Positions 5,318 to 14,339 of a stretch of 64,000 bases of DNA are shown here, piece by piece. Within the stretch, counting starts at the first letter, position 1. Every line of letters starts with the position of its first letter. The stretch comes from Halostagnicola kamekurae (GTDB lineage Archaea > Halobacteriota > Halobacteria > Halobacteriales > Natrialbaceae). The notes under the pieces are model-generated. The model saw only the letters and a list, made by a program, of their open reading frames with translations. It did not search any database and was not told the DNA's origin. Both the position numbers and the translations under genes were made by a program. The stretch is from the NCBI RefSeq assembly GCF_900116205.1, contig NZ_FOZS01000002.1, forward strand, positions 620,001 to 684,000, given 5' to 3'.

Positions 5318-7906
5318 ATGGACTCGCGCACGCAAGAGCGCGTCGAACGATGGGATTCTCGTCCCTTTACTGGCGGGTATACCGAACTCTCCACGCTCGC
5401 TGATTCCGATTTCTCCGGCGCGGTAACGGCGGACGGAACGTGGTTGTTCATGCTCAACGGACGCGTCGTCGGCGTTATCGACGGCGAGATCACCGCGTTC
5501 GAGGACGCTTCCGGAACGATTTACGCCGCACCGCACGCGTCGTTACCCCTTCTCTGCTCGATGCAGGCACAGGGCGGCGAAACCAGGGCCAACTACTACA
5601 CGAACGAGACGCCGCTCTCGGAGGTCGATCAGACGCTCAAAGACGGCTCGTTCACCGGGTACATCGAACTGAGCGAGCAGGTTCTCAGCGGGGATTACTA
5701 CGCCGTCTACTACGGCGGCCGACGCATGGCCGCCGCGTACATCGGCAACGCACAGCGGTTGCTCACCGGCGACGAGGCGTTCGAACGCGCCGCCGACGAG
5801 GTCGGGATCTACGAGGTCGTCGACGTGGAAATCGACGTGACGGACGTTCCCAGCGGCGGCCAGTCGTCGTCTTCGGACGAGTCGACCGGCCAGACAAGCG
5901 GTTCACCGGCGACGGGTTCCGATCGACCGTCCGACGCGGAGTCGTCGGCCGCCAGCGTCGATTCGGCGGGACAAGGGAATGTGTCGACAGACGAACCACC
6001 GTCGCCAGCCCAACCGGGGTCGGCGGACACACGGCCGAGTGTGTCGGAATCGGACGGAGCGGAGCCGGCGGCTTATTCGGGGTCGTCTCCGTCGTCCGAG
6101 AATACCACTCGACCAGCCTCGGCATCCGAGCTCCGCGAGATGTCGGACCTGACGAGTCCCGACGACGAGCCCGATCCGGCGGCGGCCAGTTCGTCGCCCG
6201 AACTTCGGGACGAAGCGTCGTCCGACGAAACCGATTCCGAAACGGTCTCGTTCACCGAAGACGCCGGGACCGCGGCTGACGACGCTCCGATCGATGCGAG
6301 CGACTCGAGCGCTGAAAGATCGAAACCAGACACGGACATCGAAGAGACCCAGTCACTCGAGTCGGGCCCACAGACGACCGCGACCGACGACGCTCAGTCG
6401 GCGGCGAATCCGAACGACGCGTCGCTCGAGTCCGACGACGCGCCCGGTTCGAAGTCCGATCACGCGACGAACGCCCCCTCCGTCGAAGTCGCGGCCGACG
6501 CCGACTCGCCCGAACCCGAACCACCGTCCTCCGAGCAGGATGCCGAATCGCCAGCGTCCGAGGCCGAACCGACGGCGTCCGAGGCCGAATCGTCCGAGCC
6601 GACCGACGAAGCCGACGACGCCGAAGAAACGGGCGAACTCGACGCGCGGCTGAAACAGGAAGAACGCTGGCGGGAGACCCGAAGTATTCCCTCGATCGAC
6701 CCGGAGAAGACCGAGTACGCCGGCGGCGTCGAACGCGAACGGGCCGATCGCGCTCCGAGCGAGCATCGCGATCGACCCGAAGCGCGTTCACAGTCGTCCG
6801 ACGGCGAGCGGACGGCAGAAAGTCGACAGCCCCGATCGGGCGCTGACGGCTCGAAAGCGGACGCCGGCGGCGACGAAGGAGTTGGTACCGACCGAGAGAC
6901 GGCCGCCGGTTCCGGACAGCGGCCGACGACGCCAGAAACCGACGCGATGTCGGCCGAGGCGGCGCTCGAGGAGTACGAGCAACGCATCGAGGCGCTTACC
7001 CAGCACGCGCGAGAGCTCGAGTCCGAACGCGACCAGTTGCGAGCCGAAAATCAGGAGCTCTCCGAAACGGTCGAACGGCTTCGCTCGCGGATCGACGAAC
7101 TCGAGGCGGAGTGCGAGCGGCTTCGCGACGTCGACGCGGCCGACGCCGTGGCGGCCGGCGTCGGCGAGTCGACGGCGAGCCAGCAACTCTCGCCGCGCGA
7201 GGCGCTCTCGGGGACGAACCTGTTCGTCAGATACGCCTCGAAGAGCGATCCGACGCTCCAGACGGCCCACGACGGCGCGGGCGAGCAGGGCGAGGTCGCC
7301 GCGAACTTACAGATCGAACAGCACACGACGTTCGATTCGTCGGACGTGACCGTCCTCGGCGAACCGTACGACGAGTTCCTCGCCGACACGATGGAGTACC
7401 GGTTCGTCGACTGGCTCGTCCAGACGCTGCTGTTCGAAATCCGGGAGACGGGCCACGGCGACAAGTTCGGAGACCTCTACGACGCGATTCCGCGGATCGA
7501 CCGGGCGGAGCTACACGCGTCGATCTCGCTCGAGGACGACGAGACGGACGACGTCCCCGACGAAGTGACCTTCGACGTCGTCGCGTTCGACAAGATGGGG
7601 ACCCCGCTAATCGTCGCGAACCTCAACGACTCGCGCGATCCGGCGACCGAGGGGATGCTCTCGGAGCTCGAGGAAGCCGCCTCGGCGGTCACCGCGAACT
7701 ATCCGGACCTCGGGGCCGCGATGGCGGTGACCGCGAGTTACTTCGAACCCGGCGCGCTCGAGGTGACCGAGCAGGCGACCAGCAGCGGCTTTCTCAGCCG
7801 TAGTTCGAAGCTCAGTTACGTCAACCTCTCGCGAAAACAGGGGTACCACCTCGCGCTCGTCGAGTCGCGCTCGAGCGGCTTTCACATGACCGTCCCGGAA
7901 CTCTAA
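5318..7906 (+). CDS. 862-residue multi-domain protein with long acidic Ser/Asp/Glu linker and coiled coil
   Basis: Three parts are visible. Residues 1-185 form a folded beta-rich domain (GGYTELSTLADSDFSGAV..., SFTGYIELSEQVLSGDYY). Residues about 186-440 are a low-complexity Ser/Asp/Glu/Pro linker, likely disordered, then a charged stretch with Arg-rich islands. Residues about 547-606 are a heptad-rich coiled coil (EEYEQRIEALTQHARELE...). Residues 615-862 form a second folded domain containing DWLVQTLLFEIRE and ending in HMTVPEL. No membrane segment or catalytic motif was found. Homologues are, to my knowledge, confined to haloarchaea and uncharacterised; a sensing or scaffold role is a guess. 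Convergent with the winged-helix gene at 7925. Confidence 0.75.
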   Translation: MDSRTQERVERWDSRPFTGGYTELSTLADSDFSGAVTADGTWLFMLNGRVVGVIDGEITAFEDASGTIYAAPHASLPLLCSMQAQGGETRANYYTNETPLSEVDQTLKDGSFTGYIELSEQVLSGDYYAVYYGGRRMAAAYIGNAQRLLTGDEAFERAADEVGIYEVVDVEIDVTDVPSGGQSSSSDESTGQTSGSPATGSDRPSDAESSAASVDSAGQGNVSTDEPPSPAQPGSADTRPSVSESDGAEPAAYSGSSPSSENTTRPASASELREMSDLTSPDDEPDPAAASSSPELRDEASSDETDSETVSFTEDAGTAADDAPIDASDSSAERSKPDTDIEETQSLESGPQTTATDDAQSAANPNDASLESDDAPGSKSDHATNAPSVEVAADADSPEPEPPSSEQDAESPASEAEPTASEAESSEPTDEADDAEETGELDARLKQEERWRETRSIPSIDPEKTEYAGGVERERADRAPSEHRDRPEARSQSSDGERTAESRQPRSGADGSKADAGGDEGVGTDRETAAGSGQRPTTPETDAMSAEAALEEYEQRIEALTQHARELESERDQLRAENQELSETVERLRSRIDELEAECERLRDVDAADAVAAGVGESTASQQLSPREALSGTNLFVRYASKSDPTLQTAHDGAGEQGEVAANLQIEQHTTFDSSDVTVLGEPYDEFLADTMEYRFVDWLVQTLLFEIRETGHGDKFGDLYDAIPRIDRAELHASISLEDDETDDVPDEVTFDVVAFDKMGTPLIVANLNDSRDPATEGMLSELEEAASAVTANYPDLGAAMAVTASYFEPGALEVTEQATSSGFLSRSSKLSYVNLSRKQGYHLALVESRSSGFHMTVPEL

Positions 7907-7924
7907 AGTCGTTGTAGAATCCTT

Positions 7925-8230
7925 CTAGCCTTCGATTTCGGTCGCGTCTTCGATCTTCATGCCTTCGAGTTTGTCGACGATCTCGTCCATCTTACCGTCG
8001 AGTTCGTCGACGAACTCGACCGTCCGCTCGGTCTTGATCGCGCCCTGGCTCGAGGGCTCGATGAGGTTCTCCTCTTCGAGGACTCGAAGCGAGTAGCGGA
8101 CTTTGTGATGTGGGTACCCGGTTTCGTTCGACATCTTGACGATCCCGATCGGCTCGTTTTCGATAACCATCTTCAGGACCTGCAGATGTCGTTCCAGCAT
8201 ATCGACTTCCTTCTCAAGTCGGTCTATCAT
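7925..8230 (-). CDS. small winged-helix transcriptional regulator
   Basis: A 101-residue protein: an N-terminal helix (MIDRLEKEVDMLERHLQVL) probably for dimerisation, then a winged helix-turn-helix (residues about 20-70: GIVKMSNETGYPHHKVRYSLRVLEEENLIEPS) and a short C-terminal helix. The HTH reads like archaeal DNA-binding proteins that recognise promoters; target unknown. A palindromic TATA-like TTTTAAAA (8257-8264) lies 27 nt before the ATG. Confidence 0.8.
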   Translation of the reverse strand: MIDRLEKEVDMLERHLQVLKMVIENEPIGIVKMSNETGYPHHKVRYSLRVLEEENLIEPSSQGAIKTERTVEFVDELDGKMDEIVDKLEGMKIEDATEIEG

Positions 8231-8583
8231 GGCATTTGTTAACTTGTCTTTCCGCCTTTTAAAAGTTACTCTCCGAAACCGACTGGAACGTGTCCACCCG
8301 CCGATGGGTCTTGCGAGTAGTTAACGGTTCGTGTTTCGGTATTCATCTCCGATACGATTCCCGTACTACGAGCGTATTTGTCGAATAGCAGCCGATTACG
8401 GCGTGAACGGCAGATACGAAGAGTAGATAGTGATACTCACAGCGGTTCGTTCGCCGCTTCACCCCAGCGGAACAGAGAAATACTCACGTCGGTGAACACT
8501 ATTCACGTTCCTGTTCATCTTCGCCGATCTCACCCGGCAATACCGTAATCGGTTTATCGGCCGGGCAAGAATCCGCCGCTGTT
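8231..8583. promoter_or_regulatory. divergent intergenic region between the regulator gene and purA
   Basis: This 353-bp stretch holds the regulator promoter (TTTTAAAA, 8257-8264) and the purA promoter (TTTATC, 8553-8558, 26-31 nt before the purA ATG). Between them is an inverted repeat GTGAA-CACTA-TTCAC at 8492-8506, 47 bp before the purA TATA box, that could be an operator, and the octamer ATACTCAC occurs twice (near 8433 and 8480). I see no gene in it. Confidence 0.5.
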
Positions 8584-9948
8584 ATGACCGTCACAATCGT
8601 CGGGTCGCAACTCGGCGACGAAGGCAAGGGCGGCGTCGTCGACATCTACGGCGACGCCGTCGACGTGGTCGCTCGCTATCAGGGCGGCGACAACGCTGGA
8701 CACACCGTCGTTCACGACGGCACGAAGTACAAACTCTCGCTCGTCCCCTCTGGCGCGGTCCGGGGGAAAGTCGGCGTTCTCGGAAACGGTTGCGTGGTCA
8801 ACCCCGAAACGCTGTTCGACGAGATCGACACACTCCGCGAACGCGGCCTCGATCCGGACGTTCGAGTGGCCGAGCGAGCGCACGTGATCCTGCCGTACCA
8901 CCGCGCGCTCGACGGCATCGAGGAGGACGAAAAAGCGGACCTCGCCGCCGGGACGACCAAGCGCGGCATCGGTCCGACCTACGAGGACAAGGCGGGCCGT
9001 CGCGGGGTCCGCGTCGGCGACCTCCTCGAGCCGGACGTGCTCCGAGAACGACTCGAGTACGTCGTCCCCCAGAAGAAAGCCCTCGCGGAGGAGGTCTTCG
9101 GCAAGGAGACCGGCGAGGCGTTCGACGTCGAGCACCTCTTCGAGACCTACAGCGAATACGGCGAGCGCCTCGCCGAGGAGGGGATGACCGTCGACTGCGG
9201 AACCTACCTCCAGAAGCGAATCGATGCCGGCGACAACGTCATGCTCGAGGGCGCACAGGGAACGTCGATCGACATCGATCACGGGATCTATCCTTACGTG
9301 ACCTCCTCGAACCCGACCGCGGGCGGCGCGAGCGTCGGCAGCGGCCTCGGGCCGACCGTCGTCGGCCAGGGTGAAGTGATCGGGATCGTCAAGGCCTACC
9401 TCTCCCGGGTCGGAACCGGACCGCTCCCGACCGAACTGGGCGGCGTCGACGGCCAGACGCCGAACTACGACGCCGCGAGCGCAACGAGCGAAGACGAGGA
9501 GGACCTCGCGACGTACATCCGTGACGAGGGAGGGGAGTACGGCACCGTTACCGGTCGCCCTCGCCGCGTCGGCTGGCTCGACATGCCGATGCTACGCCAC
9601 GCCGCGCGCGCGAACGGTTTCACTGGACTCGCGATCAACCACATCGACGTGCTCGCCGGCCTCGAGGAAGTCGAGGTCGGCCACAGCTACCGCCTCGACG
9701 GCGAGGAAACGCTCACGATGCCCCCGACCACCGAAGCCTGGGGCCGCTGTGAGGCGACCCTGAAGACGTTCGATGGCTGGTCGGACGTCGACTGGACGGC
9801 GGTCGCGGCCGAGGGCTACGACGCGATCCCCGAAGCCGCCCGCACGTACCTCGAGTACATCGCCGACGAACTCGAGACGCCGATCTACGCGGTCGGCGTC
9901 GGGCCGGGCCGAGAGGAGACCGTCATCGTCGAAGATCCGTACGAATAG
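8584..9948 (+). CDS. purA: adenylosuccinate synthetase
   Basis: A 454-residue enzyme that joins IMP and aspartate using GTP, the first committed step from IMP to AMP. The N-terminal P-loop/catalytic segment IVGSQLGDEGKGGVVD (residues 5-20) with GGDNAGHTVV (near 37-46), the EGAQGTSIDIDHGIYPYVTSSNP switch region (from about 222) and GTGPLPTEL are all present. Length is normal. The ATG at 8584 is supported by a TATA-like TTTATC at 8553-8558. It is monocistronic in appearance: the next gene points the other way. Confidence 0.96.
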   Translation: MTVTIVGSQLGDEGKGGVVDIYGDAVDVVARYQGGDNAGHTVVHDGTKYKLSLVPSGAVRGKVGVLGNGCVVNPETLFDEIDTLRERGLDPDVRVAERAHVILPYHRALDGIEEDEKADLAAGTTKRGIGPTYEDKAGRRGVRVGDLLEPDVLRERLEYVVPQKKALAEEVFGKETGEAFDVEHLFETYSEYGERLAEEGMTVDCGTYLQKRIDAGDNVMLEGAQGTSIDIDHGIYPYVTSSNPTAGGASVGSGLGPTVVGQGEVIGIVKAYLSRVGTGPLPTELGGVDGQTPNYDAASATSEDEEDLATYIRDEGGEYGTVTGRPRRVGWLDMPMLRHAARANGFTGLAINHIDVLAGLEEVEVGHSYRLDGEETLTMPPTTEAWGRCEATLKTFDGWSDVDWTAVAAEGYDAIPEAARTYLEYIADELETPIYAVGVGPGREETVIVEDPYE

Positions 9949-9971
9949 CCGATCGCGACCGTTTTCGCGAG

Positions 9972-10397
9972 TCAGGCCTCGACAATCTCGATCAGGTTCC
10001 CCTCCGGATCGCGCAGGAACATGATCGTCGTCCCGCTCGCGGTCGTCCGCGGGCCGCTCAGTCGCTCGGCGTCGTCGGGGATCGAGTCCGCGAATGCCTC
10101 GAGGTCCGCGACCGCGAAACTGACGTGGGCCGCTCCCGGCTGATTGATCGATTCCGCCCGACTCGCCGGCGCCTCCGGTTCGTACTCGACGAGTTCGAGT
10201 CTGACGTCCCCGCCCTCGGACTCGAGGTGGACGAACGAGCCGGCCGCGTTCGGCACGTCGACGGCCTCCTCGAACCCGGTTCCGGAGACGCTGAAGGTGT
10301 CGACGACGGACAGGCCGAGGACGCGCTCGTAGAACGAACGAACCGTCTCGAGGTCCCTGACCGTGATCCCGACGTGGTGTGTACGCAGTACTGACAT
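9972..10397 (-). CDS. VOC-family (glyoxalase/bleomycin-resistance fold) protein
   Basis: A 141-residue protein with the paired beta-alpha-beta-beta-beta modules of the vicinal oxygen chelate superfamily: first module HHVGITVRDLETVRSFYERVLGLSVV (residues 7-32) and second AAHVSFAVADLEAFADSIP (88-106), ending FLRDPEGNLIEIVEA. Metal-ligand candidates are His8, Glu in LELVEYE, His90 and the terminal Glu. Family members include glyoxalase I, methylmalonyl-CoA epimerase and dioxygenases; the substrate is not determinable here. It ends 24 bp from the purA stop (convergent). Confidence 0.85.
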   Translation of the reverse strand: MSVLRTHHVGITVRDLETVRSFYERVLGLSVVDTFSVSGTGFEEAVDVPNAAGSFVHLESEGGDVRLELVEYEPEAPASRAESINQPGAAHVSFAVADLEAFADSIPDDAERLSGPRTTASGTTIMFLRDPEGNLIEIVEA

Positions 10398-10525
10398 CGG
10401 CCCCTACTGGGTCGACGCGAAAGAAGTGTCCGTCGAAACGCCCGTCGTTTCCTCACGGTCGTCCGCAAACACGCCGATCGATCGGTTTCCCGAAACCTTT
10501 TGCTCTCGGCCGACACCCTTCAACT

Positions 10526-10720
10526 ATGAAGGAGTCGCTGCTTGAGATCCTCTGCTGTCCGCTCGATAAACACGATCTGGAACTCGAGGACGCCCAGTAC
10601 GACGGCGACGAGGTCGTCTCCGGTGACCTCGTCTGCTCGGAGTGTGGCGAGACCTATCCCATCGAGGACGGCATTCCGAACCTGCTGCCGCCGGACATGC
10701 GCGAACAGACGCCAGCGTAG
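10526..10720 (+). CDS. Trm112-like methyltransferase-activating zinc protein
   Basis: A 64-residue protein MKESLLEILCCPLDKHDLELE... with Cys10/Cys11 and Cys37-x2-Cys40 as zinc ligands and the YPIEDGIPNLLP terminus typical of the Trm112/UPF0434 family. In eukaryotes and in Haloferax, Trm112 binds and activates several methyltransferases (established knowledge); the Trm9-like enzyme at 3525-4199 is a candidate partner. CCTTTTGC at 10496-10503 is a promoter-like element 27 nt upstream of the ATG. The next gene starts 10 bp downstream, so the two are probably one operon. Confidence 0.8.
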   Translation: MKESLLEILCCPLDKHDLELEDAQYDGDEVVSGDLVCSECGETYPIEDGIPNLLPPDMREQTPA

Positions 10721-10730
10721 GTGAGAGAAC

Positions 10731-11303
10731 GTGTCCGGGACCGAACTCACCCTCGAGATCAACCGCGAGACGGGTGAATCGCTCGAGCCGAACTCGCGGT
10801 CGATCGAGACCGAGGGATCGTTCGCGATTCGGCTCCGCGGCCACACCGTCCCGGCCCACGCCCACTGCCGACTCGAGGGCGAACTGTCCCGCGTCGGCTC
10901 GCTCAAGCAACCCAATTACTACGTCGAACCGGACGAGGAAGTCGTGGTCCCGGTCTCGGTTCCCGAAGTCGACGAACCGGTCTCGGGCACACTCGAAATC
11001 TCGATCGGCTACGGCGCGGAAGTCGCCCGGATAGCCGTCGAGGTCGTCCCCGGACCCCCGGAAGTCGACGTCGACGACTCGCTCGGCGAACCGCACCGTC
11101 CGGAACCCGAACCGTCGCTTCTCGAGTCGATATCGAACGCCGTCGGCGCGAACCCGGCCACGCTCGGCGTCGTCGCGCTGGCGTGTATCGCGCTCGCGGT
11201 CGCCGCCCTGACCGCCGGGTCGATCGGCGGCCCCGTCGCGCTCGTCGGCGTTCTCATCGTCGCGGCCGGCATCGTGATCGCTGCGGGACTCTTGTACTAC
11301 TGA
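10731..11303 (+). CDS. membrane-anchored haloarchaeal protein with two C-terminal helices
   Basis: A 190-residue protein starting at GTG (MSGTELTLEINRETG). Residues 1-115 look like a beta-sandwich domain (repeated short strands, VEPDEEVVVPVSVPEVDEPVSGTLEIS), then an acidic Pro-rich hinge, then two hydrophobic helices (about 139-160 and 165-187) ending LLYY. The soluble part probably faces the cytoplasm since there is no signal peptide. No known catalytic motif. It follows the Trm112-like gene by 10 bp and its stop overlaps the end of the convergent DR2241-family gene by 7 bp. Confidence 0.75.
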   Translation: MSGTELTLEINRETGESLEPNSRSIETEGSFAIRLRGHTVPAHAHCRLEGELSRVGSLKQPNYYVEPDEEVVVPVSVPEVDEPVSGTLEISIGYGAEVARIAVEVVPGPPEVDVDDSLGEPHRPEPEPSLLESISNAVGANPATLGVVALACIALAVAALTAGSIGGPVALVGVLIVAAGIVIAAGLLYY

Positions 11304-12427
11304 TCGTCGGACTCAGCGGCGTTCAGGGAACCGTCTTCGAAGCGCTTCGCTCGAAGATATCGCGCCCGGTAGCGGTTCGCTCCGTCGTTGACGTCCGCCT
11401 CGCGGACCTCGTCGACGCGCCCGTCGGCGACCGCGTCGATCAGTTCCTCGAGCTGGTTGAGTTCGCTCGTCGTCAACTCGAGTTCGTAGGTCCGCTCCGT
11501 TTCCGACTCGAGGATCGCCCACTTTCGGGCCGCGGCGATCACGAGCGAGCAGGGCTCTCGACAGGGGAAGACGCCGTCCCCGCCGTCGACCTCGATCTCG
11601 TCGTCGGCCGAGTACTCCCACTCCCGTCGTCTGAGACACTGCGAGTCGACACAGCAGGCTTCGGTCAGCCACTCGAGAGCCTCTCGGGGTAGCTCGTCGA
11701 CGACCTCGTAGATGCCGGACTGGCGTTCCGCGGCGTCGATCCAGTGATCGATGTCGAGGTCGCCCTCGCGCTCGCGGTGCCAGTTGGCGACCGTCGCCGG
11801 GTAGAAGAAATCGACTGCGTCGACGAGTTCCGATCCCGAGAGGCCGGTAAACGCCCATCCCGATGCGAGCGTCGGGGCGGTCTTGAGCGGCCGATAGCGC
11901 CCGTCGTCGTCGGCCGTCGCGATCTCTCGGGCCTGTCTGGGTTCGTCGTAGACCTCGAGTTCGGAGAGCGGCGTGTCCGCGTCGTCGACGTGCCAGAGGT
12001 CGTAGACGCGTATGCCGTCCGGTTCGTCGACGTCGAGGAATCGTGCGGTGATCCGGAGTTGGCCCCACGTTCGATCGACGCCGTCCCGAAGCGCGTCGTA
12101 GCGCTCCGGAACCGACAGCGGTTCCGTTCGCTGGCTCTCGAAAGCGGCGCTTCCCTCCACGGGTGCCCGCTCGCACCATCGGAGGAACGCTCGGCTCGCC
12201 TGCCCCTCGTCGCCGACGGTTTCCCGCCAGTAGCGCCAGTTCGTGACGTACTCGTCGACGGCCTCGAGCGCCGTTCGGAACTCGTCCGGATCGAGCCCCG
12301 TTCGAGTCTCGATCGGCGTTTCGAGGACGTAGCCGCCGTCCGCCCGCTCGAGGCGGAGTCCATCGAACTCGACGCCGTTGTCGGCGGCGGTTCGAAGCGT
12401 TTCGAACGTCTCGTCTTCGAGTCCCAC
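11297..12427 (-). CDS. DR2241-family iron-sulfur protein
   Basis: A 376-residue protein of the DR2241 family, recognised by its context next to CbiX and by the Cys set CCVDSQC and CREPC in the C-terminal half (about residues 268-305), a plausible 4Fe-4S site. The N-terminal half is an acidic alpha/beta domain. The family is thought to assist metal chelation in tetrapyrrole synthesis; the exact role is not established. Its ATG lies 3 bp downstream of the cbiX stop, so the two are co-translated from one mRNA. Confidence 0.75.
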   Translation of the reverse strand: MGLEDETFETLRTAADNGVEFDGLRLERADGGYVLETPIETRTGLDPDEFRTALEAVDEYVTNWRYWRETVGDEGQASRAFLRWCERAPVEGSAAFESQRTEPLSVPERYDALRDGVDRTWGQLRITARFLDVDEPDGIRVYDLWHVDDADTPLSELEVYDEPRQAREIATADDDGRYRPLKTAPTLASGWAFTGLSGSELVDAVDFFYPATVANWHREREGDLDIDHWIDAAERQSGIYEVVDELPREALEWLTEACCVDSQCLRRREWEYSADDEIEVDGGDGVFPCREPCSLVIAAARKWAILESETERTYELELTTSELNQLEELIDAVADGRVDEVREADVNDGANRYRARYLRAKRFEDGSLNAAESDDQ

Positions 12428-12430
12428 GGG

Positions 12431-13309
12431 TCAGTCACCCGCGACGTTGGCGTCGGTCGATCGCGTTCGACCCTCGTGATCGATCGAGCTACCGATATCG
12501 GCCCCGGCGTCGGCCGCGCGCTCCATGACGACGTCCGCCATCAGCTCTTCGGTGCCGACCGCGCCCGTGTACCAGATTCGATGGCCGTCGACGACGCCGG
12601 GAACGTCCCAGCCGTTTCGGTAGTCGTCGGTGAGCCCCATATCTTCGGGAATGTCCTCCTGCGTGTGGAAGCCGTCGGCGATGAAAAGCGGGACGACCAC
12701 GATGTCGTCGCTCTCGAAGTAGTCGGTGACGTCGTCGACCTCCGGCTCCTCGTCCATGAACAGCGCTTTCGTCTCGTCGAACCGGTCCATCTCGCGGATT
12801 CGTTCGGTGTGGTACCGGACCGCCTTTGCCGAGTTTTCGTTCCGGTCGGTGCCGTGGCCGACGACCGCCAGTCCGAAGCCCTCGCCGACGTCCGGGTCGC
12901 CGGTCACGCTCTCGGCTCTGCCCACGATCACGTCCGTCATCGCGTCGTGCGTGCCGACCGGCCCGCAGTAGTGGATCGTCTTCTCGACGTCTCCGGCCGT
13001 CAGCGTCGCCTGGGAGGCGTCGATGCCGTCGGAGTCCCACAGGTCGGGGTCCCACCCCTCGAGGCGAAGCTCTCGAGGGATAACCTGCTCCGTGAAGTAG
13101 CCCTCGCTGATGAAAAGCGGGACGACGAAGATCTCGTCGGCCTCGACGGTTCTGATCACCTCTCGGAAGTGCGGTTCCTCCTTCCAGAACGTTTCGCGAA
13201 CGACGTCGAACGCACCCGTCTCGCGGATCGCGTCCGCGTGGGCGTACGTCGGATTCGACGCGTTCGGGTTGAGGTGTGACCCGTGTGCCGCGATGACCAG
13301 CGCTTGCAT
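12431..13309 (-). CDS. cbiX: CbiX-type sirohydrochlorin chelatase, tandem two-domain form
   Basis: A 292-residue protein made of two CbiX-like halves. Half one starts LVIAAHGSHLNPN with catalytic His9; half two starts LAVVGHGTDRN near residue 150. Each contains the matching segment VVPLFI-(S/A)-(E/D)-G near residues 62 and 205, so the gene is an internal duplication of the short archaeal CbiX-S form. It inserts cobalt (or iron or nickel) into sirohydrochlorin on the way to cobalamin or heme. A GATAAA-type promoter element sits about 25-30 nt before the ATG. Confidence 0.88.
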   Translation of the reverse strand: MQALVIAAHGSHLNPNASNPTYAHADAIRETGAFDVVRETFWKEEPHFREVIRTVEADEIFVVPLFISEGYFTEQVIPRELRLEGWDPDLWDSDGIDASQATLTAGDVEKTIHYCGPVGTHDAMTDVIVGRAESVTGDPDVGEGFGLAVVGHGTDRNENSAKAVRYHTERIREMDRFDETKALFMDEEPEVDDVTDYFESDDIVVVPLFIADGFHTQEDIPEDMGLTDDYRNGWDVPGVVDGHRIWYTGAVGTEELMADVVMERAADAGADIGSSIDHEGRTRSTDANVAGD

Positions 13310-13443
13310 ATCCGCGGGTTAGGAGTCGAACGGTTTATCCACTTCGCTGTCGGCGACGGTCGCCGCGGGCCGCGAGCCGCGTCCGTGCGACCCCCGCCGG
13401 TGAGAACGCTACGTCTATACGAACTCGGTTCGAACTGGAACCC

Positions 13444-14196
13444 GTGCAACTGGTCGGGTACGAACGGTCGGGAAAGGGGTCCTCGCTGCTCTGTAGCGAC
13501 GGTACCGACCTGAGCCGGGAATCGCTCGAGCCCGGAACCGAGCTATCCTACACGCTCGGCTCGCGCCACTGCGCCGGCGTCATCGACGACGAGAGCCACG
13601 TTCCGTGCGACCGACCGAGCGCCCCCTACTGCGAGTTCCACACGAGCACGTGGGTCTGTGCGCGTTGTACTGGCACCTGCCTCAAAGACGAGATGGACTG
13701 TTACGAGGATCACGCCGTCTATATCGCCGCGTTCGCGCCGGAGACGTTCAAAGTCGGCGTCACGAAACTGTGGCGACTCGAGACCCGGCTCAGAGAGCAA
13801 GGAGCCGACCGCGCGGCCCACGTTCACACCGTCTCGAACGGTCGGATCGCCCGCGAACTCGAGGCCGAAATCGCCGAGGAACTGGTCGACCGCGTCCGAA
13901 CGCGATCGAAGGTCGCCTCGCTCGCGGCGACCGTCGACGACGCGGCGTGGGTGGACGTTCTCGCAGAATTCGACGTCATCGATCGGTTCGAGTTCGATTA
14001 CGGACTCGACCTCGAGACGCGACCGGTTCGCGAGACAATCGCCTCGGGCACCGTCGTCGGCGTCAAGGGGCGGCTTCTGGTCGTCGAGAACGGCGGGACG
14101 ACCTACGCGGTCGACATGCGCGACCTCGTGGGCTACGACCTTCTCGAGGAGTCGTCGAGCCGGGATCTGCAGTCGTCGTTGGGATCGTTCGGGTAG
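13444..14196 (+). CDS. DUF2797 family protein
   Basis: A 250-residue protein. The N-terminal half has a Cys/His-rich zinc-like region (HCAGVIDDESHVPCDRP, YCEFHTSTWVCARCTGTC, residues about 41-77). Residues 90-115 (YIAAFAPETFKVGVTKLWRLETRL) resemble the GIY-YIG nuclease core, which is how DUF2797 proteins are often described; catalysis is unproven. The GTG start at 13444 is supported by TCTATAC at 13414-13420, 28 nt upstream. It stands alone, divergent from cbiX. Confidence 0.75.
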   Translation: MQLVGYERSGKGSSLLCSDGTDLSRESLEPGTELSYTLGSRHCAGVIDDESHVPCDRPSAPYCEFHTSTWVCARCTGTCLKDEMDCYEDHAVYIAAFAPETFKVGVTKLWRLETRLREQGADRAAHVHTVSNGRIARELEAEIAEELVDRVRTRSKVASLAATVDDAAWVDVLAEFDVIDRFEFDYGLDLETRPVRETIASGTVVGVKGRLLVVENGGTTYAVDMRDLVGYDLLEESSSRDLQSSLGSFG

Positions 14197-14339
14197 GTCG
14201 GTTCCGACCGCCGAGCGCGCAGCGTCGGTCCTTCCCTCGCGTGGACATTAGCTCTCGAGACCCACCTCCGCCGGCGGGAGACTGTCGCGTCGTTCGAGAC
14301 ATGGCAATCCTTTTCCGCGGGCGTCCAGAACCCGAGGGT

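Noticed and set aside
11744-13279. 511-codon plus-strand frame over cbiX and the DR2241-family gene
   Set aside because: Both minus-strand genes have clear family motifs; the plus frame has none.
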